Assembly: GCF_024105735.1 (NCBI RefSeq)
Contig: NZ_JAAAML010000001.1
Location: 1,683,809-1,747,808 of the forward strand
Origin: Parahoeflea alexandrii
GTDB lineage: Bacteria; Pseudomonadota; Alphaproteobacteria; Rhizobiales; Rhizobiaceae
DNA length: 64,000 nucleotides
Direction: 5' to 3'
Shown here: in pieces, positions 43,521 to 53,341 of the stretch
Position numbering within the stretch: the stretch's first letter is position 1
Layout: every line of letters starts with the position of its first letter
Notes under the pieces: model-generated
The model's database searches: none
Told to the model about the DNA's origin: nothing
Seen by the model: the letters and a program-made list of their open reading frames with translations, nothing else
Made by a program: the position numbers and the translations under genes

Positions 43521-43700
43521 GATTAAGGTCCGGTCCGATCACCGCATGGTGTTGGATGGCAGGGCGTGCACGAAAGGCATTCAGTCGGTTGATCCGGTCT
43601 GGGGCTTATAATGAAGAAAGCCACAAGCGACGCCGGAGAACCGGCCCAGTCGCGGGGCCAACCCGAACGGTCGCAGTCGCGAGGAAATGAAGGTTTGAAC

Positions 43701-45122
43701 ATGCAGGTAACCGAAACGCTTGCCGAAGGGCTGAAGCGCGAATTGAAGATTGTCGTTCCGGCTGCGGACATGACATCGCAGATGAACGAGAAGCTTGCCG
43801 AAGCCAAGGGCAAGATGCAGATCAAGGGCTTCCGCCCCGGCAAGGTGCCGATCTCGCATCTGAAGAAGGTCTACGGCAAGTCGATCATGGCGCAGCTGGT
43901 CAATGAAATGATCCAGGAAAAGCCGGCCTCTATCCTTGCAGAGCGGGGCGAACGCTCGGCGACCCAGCCCGAGATCTCGATGACCGAGGACGAGAAGGAA
44001 GCCGACCAGATCCTCAACGGTGCGGCCGATTTCGAGTTCACCATGTCCTACGAAGTGATCCCGGCATTCGATATCGCCGATCTTTCGGGCGTGAAGGTTG
44101 TCCGTGAAGTGGTTGAAGTTCCTGCCGAAGAAGTCGAGGAGCAGGTGCTGCGCGTTGCCGAAAACAGCCGCAGCTTCGAGCCCAAGAAGGGCAAGGCCGC
44201 CGACGGCGACAAGGTGACGATCGACTACCTCGGCAAGGTCGATGGCGAGCCTTTCGAAGGCGGCGCCGACCAGGATGCGGAGCTGGTGATCGGCTCGAAC
44301 CGTTTCATTCCGGGTTTCGAGGAGCAGCTGGTTGGCCTCAAGGAAGGTGACGAGAAGGTCATCACCGTGACCTTCCCTGCCGAATACCAGGCTGCACACC
44401 TTGCCGGCAAGGAAGCCACCTTCGATATCAAGGTCAAGGCCATTGCCGCACCGGGCGAGCTGGAAATCAACGACGAACTGGCCAAGACGCTGGGCCTGGA
44501 GTCGGCTGACAAGCTGCGCGAGATCGTGCGGTCGCAGATCGAAGATCAGTATGGTCAGGTCACCCGCCAGAAGCTGAAGCGGCAGATCCTTGATCAGCTC
44601 GATGAAGCGCACAAGTTCGATACGCCGTCGAAGCTTGTCGACGCCGAGTTCGAAAGCATCTGGCGCCAGATCAACCAGGAACTGTCCGACAACGGCAAGA
44701 CCTTCGCCGACGAGGACACCACCGAGGAAGCCGCGCGGGAAGAGTACCGCGCCCTGGCCGAGCGCCGGGTCCGCCTTGGACTGGTTCTGTCGAAGATCGG
44801 CGAAGAGGCCGGTGTCGAAGTCAGCGACGAAGAGCTGCAGCGCTCGCTGTTCGAACAGGTTCGCAGGTTCCCGGGCCAGGAACAGGAAATCTACGAATAC
44901 TTCCAGAAGACACCCGGCGCCGTCGCCTCGCTGCGCGCGCCGATCTTCGAAGAAAAGACCGTCGATCACCTGATGACCGTCATCGAGGTGACCGACAAGA
45001 CGGTGACCAAGGACGAGCTGATGGCCGAAGACGAGGCGGAAGCCTCGGAAAAGCCGGCCGCGAAGAAAAAGGCGCCTGCCAAGAAAAAGGCCGCCAAGAA
45101 GGATGAAGCGGCTTCCGAGTAA
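43701..45122 (+). CDS. tig: trigger factor
   Basis: Ribosome-bound chaperone and prolyl isomerase meeting nascent chains. N-terminal ribosome-binding domain: [24 protein letters not shown] and the signature [17 protein letters not shown] (about residues 44-60). Central FKBP-type PPIase: [21 protein letters not shown] (about 169-189). The C-terminal chaperone domain continues to about 450, then a Lys/Ala-rich tail ([15 protein letters not shown]). ATG 43701 behind GAGGAAATGAAGG is the usual start; the frame opens 30 codons earlier. 473 residues. Confidence 0.95.
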   Translation: MQVTETLAEGLKRELKIVVPAADMTSQMNEKLAEAKGKMQIKGFRPGKVPISHLKKVYGKSIMAQLVNEMIQEKPASILAERGERSATQPEISMTEDEKEADQILNGAADFEFTMSYEVIPAFDIADLSGVKVVREVVEVPAEEVEEQVLRVAENSRSFEPKKGKAADGDKVTIDYLGKVDGEPFEGGADQDAELVIGSNRFIPGFEEQLVGLKEGDEKVITVTFPAEYQAAHLAGKEATFDIKVKAIAAPGELEINDELAKTLGLESADKLREIVRSQIEDQYGQVTRQKLKRQILDQLDEAHKFDTPSKLVDAEFESIWRQINQELSDNGKTFADEDTTEEAAREEYRALAERRVRLGLVLSKIGEEAGVEVSDEELQRSLFEQVRRFPGQEQEIYEYFQKTPGAVASLRAPIFEEKTVDHLMTVIEVTDKTVTKDELMAEDEAEASEKPAAKKKAPAKKKAAKKDEAASE

Positions 45123-45143
45123 GCCCTTCGTTCCCAGATCGGA

Positions 45144-45173
45144 AAAACGCCGGGGCTTGCTCCGGCGTTTTTG
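45144..45173 (+). terminator. intrinsic terminator after tig
   Basis: AAAAACGCCGG pairs with CCGGCGTTTTT around an eight-base loop, 21 bases after the tig stop. The five T and the GC stem make it a clear terminator. Confidence 0.88.
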
Positions 45174-45313
45174 CGTTTGTGGGCAGCATTTGCCGACGGC
45201 AGACGGATGCCGGCCAGTCCCGTGCCCGGCAATCCATATCGCATCCTGCACCGTAGGTAGGGCAGGCCCGCCGCTGATGGTTGCGGCATTTCTGGCCTGA
45301 GCCGGGAGACCTC

Positions 45314-46891
45314 ATGGTAAAAGACAAAGTACTGAGATTTGTCCTGGGCGATCAGCTGTCGCGCTGGATTTCAAGCCTTGAAGATGCCCGACCCGACACC
45401 GATGTGATCTTCATGGCGGAGGTGATGGCCGAGGCGACTTCGGTCAAACATCACAAGAAGAAGATTGCGTTCCTGTTTTCGGCCATGCGGCACTTCGCCG
45501 AAAATCTCCGGGACGAAGGTTTTACGGTCGACTATCTGTGCCTGGATGCACAGAACAGTCCTGGCGATTTCGGCAGCGCGCTGGCCGAAGCGGTGGAACG
45601 GCATGACGCGGCCCGCGTGGTCATGACGGAGCCGTCCGAAATGCGGGTGCTCGAGGCGGCCGAGAGCTGGCGCGAGGAACTTGACGTCGATCTCGACATC
45701 CTGGCCGATAACCGTTTTCTGGCGAGCCATGAAGACTTCGTCAGCTGGGCGACGAAAGATGATGGCGGTCAGCCGAAATCACTGCGGATGGAGTATTTCT
45801 ACCGCGAGATGCGGCGGCGGACCGGATATCTGATGGACGATGGCGAGCCTACCGGCGGAGAATGGAACTATGACGCCGAGAACCGCAAGTCGCTGCCCGA
45901 TTCGATCAAGGTTCCGAAGCGTCCCGAATTTGCACCCGACGAGACCACGCGCGCAGTGATGGAGCTCGTCGCCGACCGGTTTGACGGGCATTTTGGCGAT
46001 CTCGAACCCTTCGATTATCCGGTGAAGGCCAAGGATGCGAAAGCCTATCTCGACTGGTTCGTGGCCGAAGCGCTTCCCTGTTTCGGCGACTGGCAGGACG
46101 CCATGAAACAGGGCGAGCCGCTGCTGTTTCACAGTCACCTCTCGACGCTGATCAATTGCGGCCTGCTGGACCCGCGTGAGTGTTGTGAAAAGGCCGAGCA
46201 GGCCTATCGGGACGGAGACGCGCCGCTCAACGCGGTCGAAGGCTTCATCCGGCAGATCATTGGCTGGCGCGAATTCATTCGCGGTGTTTACTGGCTGAAG
46301 ATGCCTGACTATGCCAACAGCAATGCGCTGGAGGCGACGCGACCCCTGCCGGGTTTTTTCTGGACCGGCGAAACAGCTATGAACTGCCTGAGCCAGGCGA
46401 TCTCGGAAACCAGATCCAACGCCTATGCCCACCATATCCAGCGGCTGATGGTGATCGGCAATTTCTGCCTGATTGCCGGCATTGATCCGCGCGAGGTCCA
46501 AGAGTGGTTCCTGATCGTCTATTCCGACGCCTATGAATGGGTGGAGATGCCCAATGTGGTGGGCATGGCCCTGTTCGCCGATGGCGGCTTCGTCGCCTCC
46601 AAGCCCTATGCGGCCTCGGGATCCTACATCAACAAGATGAGCGATTATTGTGGTTCCTGCCGGTTCGATGTGAAGCAGAAGAGCGGGGAGAAGGCCTGTC
46701 CGTTCAACTATCTCTACTGGAATTTCCTGTACGAGAACGAGAAGGTTCTGAAGAAGAACCACCGCATGGGACTCATCATGGGGTCGCTCGGCAAGATGAA
46801 GAAGGAACGGCTGGAGGAGGTGCGGACTGATTCCGAACGGTTTTTCGACAGCTCCGAAATGAGGGTATGGGACGAATCCGCGTCCGGTTAG
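45314..46891 (+). CDS. iron-sulfur bacterial cryptochrome/photolyase, (6-4) type (FeS-BCP)
   Basis: 525-residue homologue of Agrobacterium PhrB and Rhodobacter CryB, which repair (6-4) photoproducts and bind FAD, a ribolumazine antenna and a [4Fe-4S] cluster. Four cluster cysteines are visible: C358 (MNCLSQ), C446 and C449 (DYCGSC) and C462 (KACPF); their spacing of 88, 3 and 13 is the same as in Agrobacterium PhrB. His373-His374 (YAHHIQRL) sit where the catalytic His of PhrB is expected. The N-terminal [10 protein letters not shown] block also marks this family. The 3' end overlaps the convergent radC stop by four bases. Confidence 0.95.
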   Translation: MVKDKVLRFVLGDQLSRWISSLEDARPDTDVIFMAEVMAEATSVKHHKKKIAFLFSAMRHFAENLRDEGFTVDYLCLDAQNSPGDFGSALAEAVERHDAARVVMTEPSEMRVLEAAESWREELDVDLDILADNRFLASHEDFVSWATKDDGGQPKSLRMEYFYREMRRRTGYLMDDGEPTGGEWNYDAENRKSLPDSIKVPKRPEFAPDETTRAVMELVADRFDGHFGDLEPFDYPVKAKDAKAYLDWFVAEALPCFGDWQDAMKQGEPLLFHSHLSTLINCGLLDPRECCEKAEQAYRDGDAPLNAVEGFIRQIIGWREFIRGVYWLKMPDYANSNALEATRPLPGFFWTGETAMNCLSQAISETRSNAYAHHIQRLMVIGNFCLIAGIDPREVQEWFLIVYSDAYEWVEMPNVVGMALFADGGFVASKPYAASGSYINKMSDYCGSCRFDVKQKSGEKACPFNYLYWNFLYENEKVLKKNHRMGLIMGSLGKMKKERLEEVRTDSERFFDSSEMRVWDESASG

Positions 46892-47751
46892 ATCAGCTTC
46901 AGCCCCTTGAGGCTCGCATGGCCGTCCTTGCCGATAATGATGTGGTCATGGACAGTGATCCCAAGCGGGCGGGCGGTGTCGATGATCAGCTTGGTCATCT
47001 CGATGTCAGCGCGTGACGGGGTCGGGTCGCCGGAAGGGTGATTGTGGACCAGAATAATCGCGGTGGCGGAGAGTTCGAGCGCGCGCTTGACCACCTCGCG
47101 TGGATAGACTGGTGTGTGATCGACTGTACCCGTCTGCTGCACCTCGTCGGCGATGAGGGCATTCTTCTTGTCGAGGAACAGCACCCGAAACTGCTCGCGG
47201 GCCTCGAACGCCATCGCCGCGCGGCAATACTCGATCACTGACGTCCAGGAGGCCAGCACCTGCCGGTCCTTGAGCTCGCCCTTGAGCATGCGGTGGGCGA
47301 TTGCAGCGGTGAGCTTGAGCTCGGTGGCGACACTCTCTCCGACGCCCTTGATCTCGGTAAGCAGGTGCGCCGGTGCGCCGAGCACTTCGGCCAGGGAGCC
47401 AAACCGGGCCAGCAGCGCCTTGGCGACCGGCTTGGTGTCGCGGCGCGGGATCAGCCTGAACAGCAGCAGCTCGAGCAGTTCGTAATCGGCGAGCGCCCGG
47501 TCGCCGCCGTCGCGGAAGCGTTGACGCAGCCGATCGCGGTGGCCGTGAAAATGCTCGTCGCGTGCGGCAGGTGCGGCGTCAGCTCCGGGACCGAGCGCCT
47601 GTCCGCGGGTCTTGCCCTGGCGGCTCTCGGCGAAGTAGGTGCGTTCGTCCTGCGGCAGGTCGTCGGAAGGCTCAGCTCCAAGACGTTCATCGTTCATGCC
47701 GTCTGCCTCCGGTCCCTCCTCCTTCAGACCTGGGCGACGGCGTGATGTCAT
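46888..47751 (-). CDS. radC: JAB/MPN domain protein RadC
   Basis: About 287 residues. An N-terminal helix-hairpin-helix region ([34 protein letters not shown]) precedes a JAB metalloprotease-like domain with [19 protein letters not shown], and [18 protein letters not shown] supplying the metal ligands. Historically named for DNA repair, but its true role is unsettled. ATG 47751 overlaps the map stop (ATGA), which favours this start; MNDERL at 47697 is an alternative. The mRNA between them holds GGAGGAGGG (47714-47722), fully complementary to the CCUCCUCCC motif at 41 kb. Confidence 0.9.
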   Translation of the reverse strand: MTSRRRPGLKEEGPEADGMNDERLGAEPSDDLPQDERTYFAESRQGKTRGQALGPGADAAPAARDEHFHGHRDRLRQRFRDGGDRALADYELLELLLFRLIPRRDTKPVAKALLARFGSLAEVLGAPAHLLTEIKGVGESVATELKLTAAIAHRMLKGELKDRQVLASWTSVIEYCRAAMAFEAREQFRVLFLDKKNALIADEVQQTGTVDHTPVYPREVVKRALELSATAIILVHNHPSGDPTPSRADIEMTKLIIDTARPLGITVHDHIIIGKDGHASLKGLKLI

Positions 47752-48575
47752 GCGGGAAGGCCGGGCCGGTCCAGACCGGCTGGCGAGAGGGTGAAGATCT
47801 CGCATCCGGTTTCTGTGACGCCGATCGTGTGCTCGTACTGTGCCGTCAGTGATCGGTCACGGGTCACGGCTGTCCAGCCGTCCGAGAGAACCTTGACGTG
47901 GGGACGGCCCAGATTGATCATCGGCTCGATGGTGAAGATCATGCCGGGACGCATTTCCGGACCTTCCTCGGCGCGGCCGTAGTGCAGGATATTGGGTGCG
48001 TCGTGAAACAGCTTTCCAACGCCATGGCCGCAGAAATCGCGGACCACCGAACAGCGTTCGGCTTCGGCGTATTTCTGGATCGCTTCGCCGATGGCGCCGG
48101 TCCGCGCGCCGGGCTTGACCGCCTCGATACCCAGCATCAGCGTCTTGTGGGTGATTTCCAGCAGCCGCTCGGCAGCGCGCTTGATCTCGCCGACGGGGTA
48201 CATCCGGCTTGAATCGCCATGCCAGCCATCGAGCACGTATGTGACGTCGATGTTGACGATCTCGCCTTCGCGCAGTGGCTTGTCATTGGGAATGCCGTGA
48301 CAGACGACGTGGTTGATCGAGGTGCAGCAGGATTTCGTGTAGCCGCGGTAGTTGAGTGTTGCGGGAAGGGCGCCGTGGTCCATGCCGAATTCGTAGACGA
48401 AACGGTCGATCTCGTTGGTGGTTACACCGGGGACTACGCGGCTGACCAGTTCATCAAGGCAGCGGGCGGTAATCTGGCTCGCCTTGCGCATGCCTTCGAA
48501 GCCTTCCGGGCCGTAAAGCCGGATCTGGCCGGTGTTTTTCATCGGGGCCGAAGCGGCATCGATATAGGTAACCAT
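47748..48575 (-). CDS. map: type I methionine aminopeptidase
   Basis: Removes the initiator methionine from new proteins. The metal-binding series typical of type I MAPs is present: [23 protein letters not shown] (two Asp, about residues 102-124), [17 protein letters not shown] (His, about 181-197), [10 protein letters not shown] (Glu) and [14 protein letters not shown] (Glu). 275 residues is normal. The stop overlaps the radC start (ATGA). Confidence 0.96.
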   Translation of the reverse strand: MVTYIDAASAPMKNTGQIRLYGPEGFEGMRKASQITARCLDELVSRVVPGVTTNEIDRFVYEFGMDHGALPATLNYRGYTKSCCTSINHVVCHGIPNDKPLREGEIVNIDVTYVLDGWHGDSSRMYPVGEIKRAAERLLEITHKTLMLGIEAVKPGARTGAIGEAIQKYAEAERCSVVRDFCGHGVGKLFHDAPNILHYGRAEEGPEMRPGMIFTIEPMINLGRPHVKVLSDGWTAVTRDRSLTAQYEHTIGVTETGCEIFTLSPAGLDRPGLPA

Positions 48576-48621
48576 GTCAGGCTCACTCTGTCTTGTCGCG
48601 GCCGCAAGGGCCGGTATTGCT

Positions 48622-49344
48622 TCATGATACGCTGTTTACACCGGATTCCTCAACGGGAACCATCGTTTCAGCATCTATATGCTCAGATGTGATCTTGCAT
48701 CGTATGGCGCAAGCTTCAACCCCGCGTTTCATGGCGCGATCGAAGGCTAAGGCATAGGCCGGATCGAGATCGCGGCACAAGCTGAGGCTGTCGACGTCGC
48801 TGCGCTGAATGAGATAGACCATTATGGCGCGGTGTCCAGCCTCCACCATGGCGCCGAGTTCCTCGAGATGCTTGGCGCCGCGTGCGGTGACGCTGTCGGG
48901 AAACTCAGCCATGCGGCCGGTGCGGCGGAAGTGGACATTCTTGACCTCGACATAGGCCAATCCCTTCGACGGGTCGCTCAGCAGAATATCGATGCGCGAA
49001 TTGATCCCGTATTTCTGCTCGGCCTTGCGTTCGGTGTAGCCTTCGAGAGATCTGATCAGGCCCCGGTCAATCGCTTCTTCAACCAGCCGGTTGGGGCGCG
49101 CGGTGTTGATGCCTACCAGCGTGCCGTCCGCCTCGACCAGTTCAAGCGCGTGAGGGTATTTGCGGGTGCCTCCGGAATGCCGGGTGAGGAAACATCTGGA
49201 GCCGGGTGTTGTCAGACCACGCATCGAGCCCGTGTTGGGGCACGACCCGGTGATCCTTTCTCCGGTTTCGAGTTCCGCGTCGAAGAGGAAGCGCTTGTAG
49301 CGGCGGATGAGAGTGGCGGGCACCAGGGGCGGGTCGAACTTCAT
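48622..49344 (-). CDS. sfsA: SfsA family protein (DNA-binding/nuclease-like)
   Basis: 240 residues. SfsA was named for sugar fermentation stimulation; the family has a PD-(D/E)XK-like core. Landmarks are ATLIRRYKRFLFDAELETGE (N-terminal OB-like part), SCPNTGSMRGLTTPGSRCFLTRH (about 34-56), GINSRIDILLSDPSKGLAYVEVKNVHF (about 113-139, with the D...EVK catalytic-like triad) and FPDSVTARGAKHLEEL. It precedes map on the same strand. Confidence 0.93.
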   Translation of the reverse strand: MKFDPPLVPATLIRRYKRFLFDAELETGERITGSCPNTGSMRGLTTPGSRCFLTRHSGGTRKYPHALELVEADGTLVGINTARPNRLVEEAIDRGLIRSLEGYTERKAEQKYGINSRIDILLSDPSKGLAYVEVKNVHFRRTGRMAEFPDSVTARGAKHLEELGAMVEAGHRAIMVYLIQRSDVDSLSLCRDLDPAYALAFDRAMKRGVEACAIRCKITSEHIDAETMVPVEESGVNSVS

Positions 49345-49434
49345 GCTCCGGCACCTAGCACAGTGCGCGCCGTGCTGAAAACACGGGTGGTCTAGCGGGC
49401 CAAGCCCTCATTGGTCGCGCTCGGGTGGGGTTGC

Positions 49435-51270
49435 TCAAACCCGGGAGCGAACATAGGAGCCCGGCGCATCCTCGATCGGCTTGAGTTTCTTGCCGCCGGG
49501 CTTGCGTGCCGGAACCTCTTCATTCGAGCCCTCGCGGATCCAGTTGTGCCAGTGCGGCCACCAGGAACCGGGTGTTTCCCTGGCGCCGGCTACCCAGTCC
49601 TCGAACTCGGCATTCTGCGGGCCATCCGACCAGAACTGGTACTTGCCGGCTTCCGGCGGATTGACGACGCCGGCGATGTGACCGGATCCGGCCATCACAT
49701 AGGTGACTTCGCCGCCCAACAGCTTGCCGCCGATATAGGCTGAGCGGGCAGGGGCGATGTGATCTTCCTTTGCGGCCAGATTGTAGATCGGGATCTTGAT
49801 GTCCCCGAGCTTCAACGTTCTGCCGGCGAGCTCCATCTTGCCCTGAGACAGGTTGTTCTCGAGATAGCAATTGCGCAGGTAGTAGGAGTGATTGGCCGCG
49901 GGCATGCGGGTCGCATCCGAATTCCAGTAGAGCAGGTCGAAGGGCATCGGATCCTTGCCCTTGAGGTAGTTGTTGACCACATAGGGCCAGATCAGGTCGG
50001 ACGCTCGCAGCATGTTGAATGCGGTCGCCATCTTGGAGCCGTCGAGATAGCCGTTCTTCTGCATTGCCGATTCGATGGACGCGATCTGAGCCTCGTCGAC
50101 AAAGACCTTCAGATCCCCGGCATAGGTGAAGTCGGTCTGCGTGGTGAAGAAGGTCGCGGTGGCGATCCGGCTGTCCTTTTCCTGAGCGTGCAAGGCAAGG
50201 GTTGCGGCCAGCAATGTTCCGCCGACGCAATAGCCGATGGCGTTGACCTCGCGCTCGCCGGTGGCTTTTTCGACGGTGTCGAGCGCAAAGGAAATGCCCT
50301 CTCGCGAGTAGGCTTCCCAGTCCTTGGTGGCATGGCGCTGGTCGGGATTGACCCAGGAAATCACAAACACCGTATGGCCCTGGTCGACGGCCCACTTGAT
50401 GAAAGACTTCTTGGGGTTGAGGTCGAGAATGTAAAATTTGTTGATCCAGGGCGGCACGATCAGCAGAGGGCGTTTGAGAACGGTTTCGGTCGAAGGCTCG
50501 TACTGGATGATCTGGCAGACTTCATTCTGGGCGATTACCTTGCCAGGCGAAACGGCGACGTTCTCTCCGACCTTGAACTTCGACGCATCGGATTGACGCA
50601 GCCGCAACTCGCCCTTGCCGGCGGCGATGTCCTCGGCAAGCATCTGCATGCCCTTGACCAGGTTTTCGCCATTGGACGCGACCATTTCCTTGTAGAGCTC
50701 GGGATTGGTGGCGAGAAAATTGGCCGGCGACAGCGCGCTGGTGATCTGGCGGACATAGAAGGCGGCCTTGTGCCTTGTGTGCTCGTCCAAGCCCTCGCTG
50801 TCGTCGACAAGCTTGTTGGCCCAGTCCGATGTGATGAAATAGGCGTTCTTGAGAAACTCGAAGAACGGATTGTTCTCCCAATCAGGATCGGAGAAGCGCT
50901 TGTCGCCGGTTTTCGGTTTGGGGCTTTCGTCTTCGCCGGACATGCGCTTGACTGACTGGCTCCACATGTCGAAATAGCCTGTCAGCAGAGAGGTTTGTGC
51001 CTCGAGCGCGCGTTTGGGATCGGATAGCCAGTACTCCCCGACCTTGGAAAAGGTCTTGACCATGTCGGCCATGGGTTCGGAAACGGTGTCGACGACCTCG
51101 CCCTTTTCGCGTGGTTCCACCCAGGCGGAGGCTGCCTTGCCAAGGCCTTCGAGCATGCGTGCGACGTTGCGGGCAAAGGCTTCGGGGTTCCTGACAATAT
51201 AGGCGTCCGCAGGAGATGAGCTTGTCTCCGCGCCATCTTTTCCGGCCGTGGTTTTCCCCTTGTCCGCCAT
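49435..51270 (-). CDS. phaC: class I poly(3-hydroxyalkanoate) synthase
   Basis: Polymerises 3-hydroxyacyl-CoA to storage polyester on granule surfaces. 611 residues with the N-terminal PhaC domain and the alpha/beta hydrolase core. The catalytic triad is visible: Cys348 in [12 protein letters not shown] (lipase-like box), Asp503 in AAKEDHIAP and His531 in [35 protein letters not shown] is typical of class I. The mRNA has an extended AGGAGGAGG ribosome site seven bases before ATG 51270. phaA/phaB/phaR are not in the window. Confidence 0.96.
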   Translation of the reverse strand: MADKGKTTAGKDGAETSSSPADAYIVRNPEAFARNVARMLEGLGKAASAWVEPREKGEVVDTVSEPMADMVKTFSKVGEYWLSDPKRALEAQTSLLTGYFDMWSQSVKRMSGEDESPKPKTGDKRFSDPDWENNPFFEFLKNAYFITSDWANKLVDDSEGLDEHTRHKAAFYVRQITSALSPANFLATNPELYKEMVASNGENLVKGMQMLAEDIAAGKGELRLRQSDASKFKVGENVAVSPGKVIAQNEVCQIIQYEPSTETVLKRPLLIVPPWINKFYILDLNPKKSFIKWAVDQGHTVFVISWVNPDQRHATKDWEAYSREGISFALDTVEKATGEREVNAIGYCVGGTLLAATLALHAQEKDSRIATATFFTTQTDFTYAGDLKVFVDEAQIASIESAMQKNGYLDGSKMATAFNMLRASDLIWPYVVNNYLKGKDPMPFDLLYWNSDATRMPAANHSYYLRNCYLENNLSQGKMELAGRTLKLGDIKIPIYNLAAKEDHIAPARSAYIGGKLLGGEVTYVMAGSGHIAGVVNPPEAGKYQFWSDGPQNAEFEDWVAGARETPGSWWPHWHNWIREGSNEEVPARKPGGKKLKPIEDAPGSYVRSRV

Positions 51271-51277
51271 GATGGCG

Positions 51278-51286
51278 CCTCCTCCT
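51278..51286 (-). promoter_or_regulatory. extended Shine-Dalgarno of phaC
   Basis: AGGAGGAGG on the minus strand, seven bases before the start codon. It is complementary over eight bases to CCUCCUCC and so is a possible target of the hairpin RNA encoded at 41012-41152. Confidence 0.7.
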
Positions 51287-51439
51287 GAGTTCCCGAGCTT
51301 GCCTCCGGCCCGTCTTCTGCCTTAAATCGGCTTACTTGCTTTGCTTGTGTGCCGTTACTGGCATCTATCCTTTCTTGATACGGGCTTTTTTTGTCCATGT
51401 CATGACCACCATTTGGTGGAGACCGGAATAATCACGATC

Positions 51440-51955
51440 ATGAGACCGAGAATTCGTCCCGCACTTGTCTGCCTCGCCGGCCTTATCGTGGCCGGCTGCC
51501 AGACCGCTTCGCTGGAAGACGCGGCCCCGAGGCAGGCCCAGGTCGTGCGGTCCGATGTCGTGCCGGTGGATGAGACGACAGTTTCTGACGCGACAACGCC
51601 ACCACCCGGCGAGGCAGCCGGAGGCGGCAGCTCAACGCCGGGGGTGGTGCGCAACAATCCCGGGTTTATTTCGCCTGTCCCGATCGAAAAGACCGCTCCG
51701 GCGAGAACCAGCGATTTCGTCGCTGCCGGCGCCAGCCGGAGCGGGCGGTATCCGACGTTTGGCCGGCAGCCTGTCGCGGCAAATGTGCAATTGAGCGAAG
51801 CGGACAAGCTGGCGGCGGAAGCCGAGATGACCGAGTTGCTGCGAAACCGGGCCACCACGGCCGATGCGCGGGCCCAATACGAGGCGCGGCTCAGGCAATT
51901 GCGGGCGCTTGCGGCCAACCATGGCAATGACACGCAGCAGGAAATCGAGAATTAG
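51440..51955 (+). CDS. predicted lipoprotein of unknown function
   Basis: 171 residues. The signal peptide ends in the lipobox IVAGC with Cys20. The middle is Thr/Pro/Gly-rich and looks disordered, and the C-terminal 40 residues form a helix (LSEADKLAAEAEMTELLRNRATTADARAQYEARLRQLRAL). I know no named family. It is divergent from phaC with 169 bases between, and the aminotransferase gene follows after 78 bases. Confidence 0.75.
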   Translation: MRPRIRPALVCLAGLIVAGCQTASLEDAAPRQAQVVRSDVVPVDETTVSDATTPPPGEAAGGGSSTPGVVRNNPGFISPVPIEKTAPARTSDFVAAGASRSGRYPTFGRQPVAANVQLSEADKLAAEAEMTELLRNRATTADARAQYEARLRQLRALAANHGNDTQQEIEN

Positions 51956-52033
51956 CGCTTGCGTTTGACTTGGTTTGGACGCAAATCCGTGCGATCAGAC
52001 AGCGCAGTCAAGCCCACAATTCCGGGGAATTCC

Positions 52034-53254
52034 ATGGAAGAATTTCACAAGGTCCGCAGACTTCCACCTTATGTCTTCGAGCAGGTCAACCGGCTGAAGG
52101 CGTCGGCGCGGGCCGGGGGCGCCGATATCATCGATCTCGGGATGGGCAATCCCGATCTGCCGACACCCACGGCCATCGTCGACAAATTGTGTGAGGCGGT
52201 CCGGGATCCGCGTACCCACCGCTATTCCACCTCGCGCGGGATTCCGGGGCTCAGGCGCGCCCAGGCCAATTATTACCAGAGACGTTTTGGCGTCAAACTC
52301 AATCCCGACACACAGGTGGTCGCCACGCTGGGGTCGAAGGAAGGGTTTGCCAACATGGCCCAGGCGATTACCGCTCCGGGCGACGTGATCCTGTGCCCGA
52401 ATCCGACCTATCCGATCCATGCGTTCGGGTTCATCATGTCGGGAGGCGTCATCCGTTCGCTTGACGTGGTGCCGGACAACAGTTTCTTTGCGGCGCTTGA
52501 ACGCGCCGTGCGGCATTCGATCCCCAAGCCGCTGGCACTGATCCTGAATTATCCGTCCAACCCGACCAGCTATGTGGCGACGCTCGATTTCTACAAGGAG
52601 GTCGTGGCCTTTGCCAGGAAACACGACATCATCGTGCTCTCCGACCTGGCCTATGCCGAAATCTATTTCGACGACATGCCGCCACCTTCGGTTCTCGAGG
52701 TGCCGGGGGCGATGGACATCTGCGTCGAATTCACCTCCATGTCGAAAACCTTTTCGATGCCGGGCTGGCGGATGGGCTTCGCGGTTGGCAACGAGCGGCT
52801 GATTTCCGCGCTGACAAGGGTCAAATCCTATCTCGACTACGGCGCATTCACTCCGATCCAGGTGGCGGCGACCGCGGCGCTCAATGGTGATGGCTCCGAC
52901 ATTGCCGAAGTCCGCTCGGTCTACAAACGCCGTCGCGACGTGCTCGTGGACAGCTTCGGCAAGGCCGGTTGGGTTGTGCCGCCGCCGGCGGCGACAATGT
53001 TTGCCTGGGCGCCGATCCCGGACCAGTTCAAGCACCTGGGGTCGCTGGAATTCTCGAAACTCCTGGTGGAGAAGGCCGACGTGGCGGTCGCACCCGGCAT
53101 CGGCTTCGGTGAACATGGCGACGAACATGTCCGCATAGCGTTGGTCGAGAACGAGCATCGCATCCGCCAGGCGGCCCGCAACATCAAGCGTTTCTTCTCG
53201 ACCGCCACCAATGGCGGCGGCGAGAATGTGGTTTCCCTGACCGCCCGGCGTTGA
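52034..53254 (+). CDS. PLP-dependent aminotransferase, AlaC-like
   Basis: 406 residues, fold-type I class I/II aminotransferase. The N-terminus FHKVRRLPPYVFEQVNRLK and DIIDLGMGNPDLPTP match the AlaC/diaminopimelate aminotransferase subgroup. PLP-site residues include NYPSNPTSYVA (Asn), SDLAYAEIYFDD (Asp, Tyr) and FTSMSKTFSMPGWRMGFAVGN with the Schiff-base Lys in SMSKTFS. The start is ATG 52034 because the frame upstream is not conserved-looking. It precedes hom after 87 bases, a conserved pairing in rhizobia. The substrate could be alanine/pyruvate or another amino acid. Confidence 0.88.
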   Translation: MEEFHKVRRLPPYVFEQVNRLKASARAGGADIIDLGMGNPDLPTPTAIVDKLCEAVRDPRTHRYSTSRGIPGLRRAQANYYQRRFGVKLNPDTQVVATLGSKEGFANMAQAITAPGDVILCPNPTYPIHAFGFIMSGGVIRSLDVVPDNSFFAALERAVRHSIPKPLALILNYPSNPTSYVATLDFYKEVVAFARKHDIIVLSDLAYAEIYFDDMPPPSVLEVPGAMDICVEFTSMSKTFSMPGWRMGFAVGNERLISALTRVKSYLDYGAFTPIQVAATAALNGDGSDIAEVRSVYKRRRDVLVDSFGKAGWVVPPPAATMFAWAPIPDQFKHLGSLEFSKLLVEKADVAVAPGIGFGEHGDEHVRIALVENEHRIRQAARNIKRFFSTATNGGGENVVSLTARR

Positions 53255-53341
53255 CCGTCCGGCTTGCCGCCGTTAAACCCGCCGGGAGTTTCATTGGCCC
53301 GCACAGTCGTTGCGGGCAATCCCATACAGGTGGTTCTTGAT

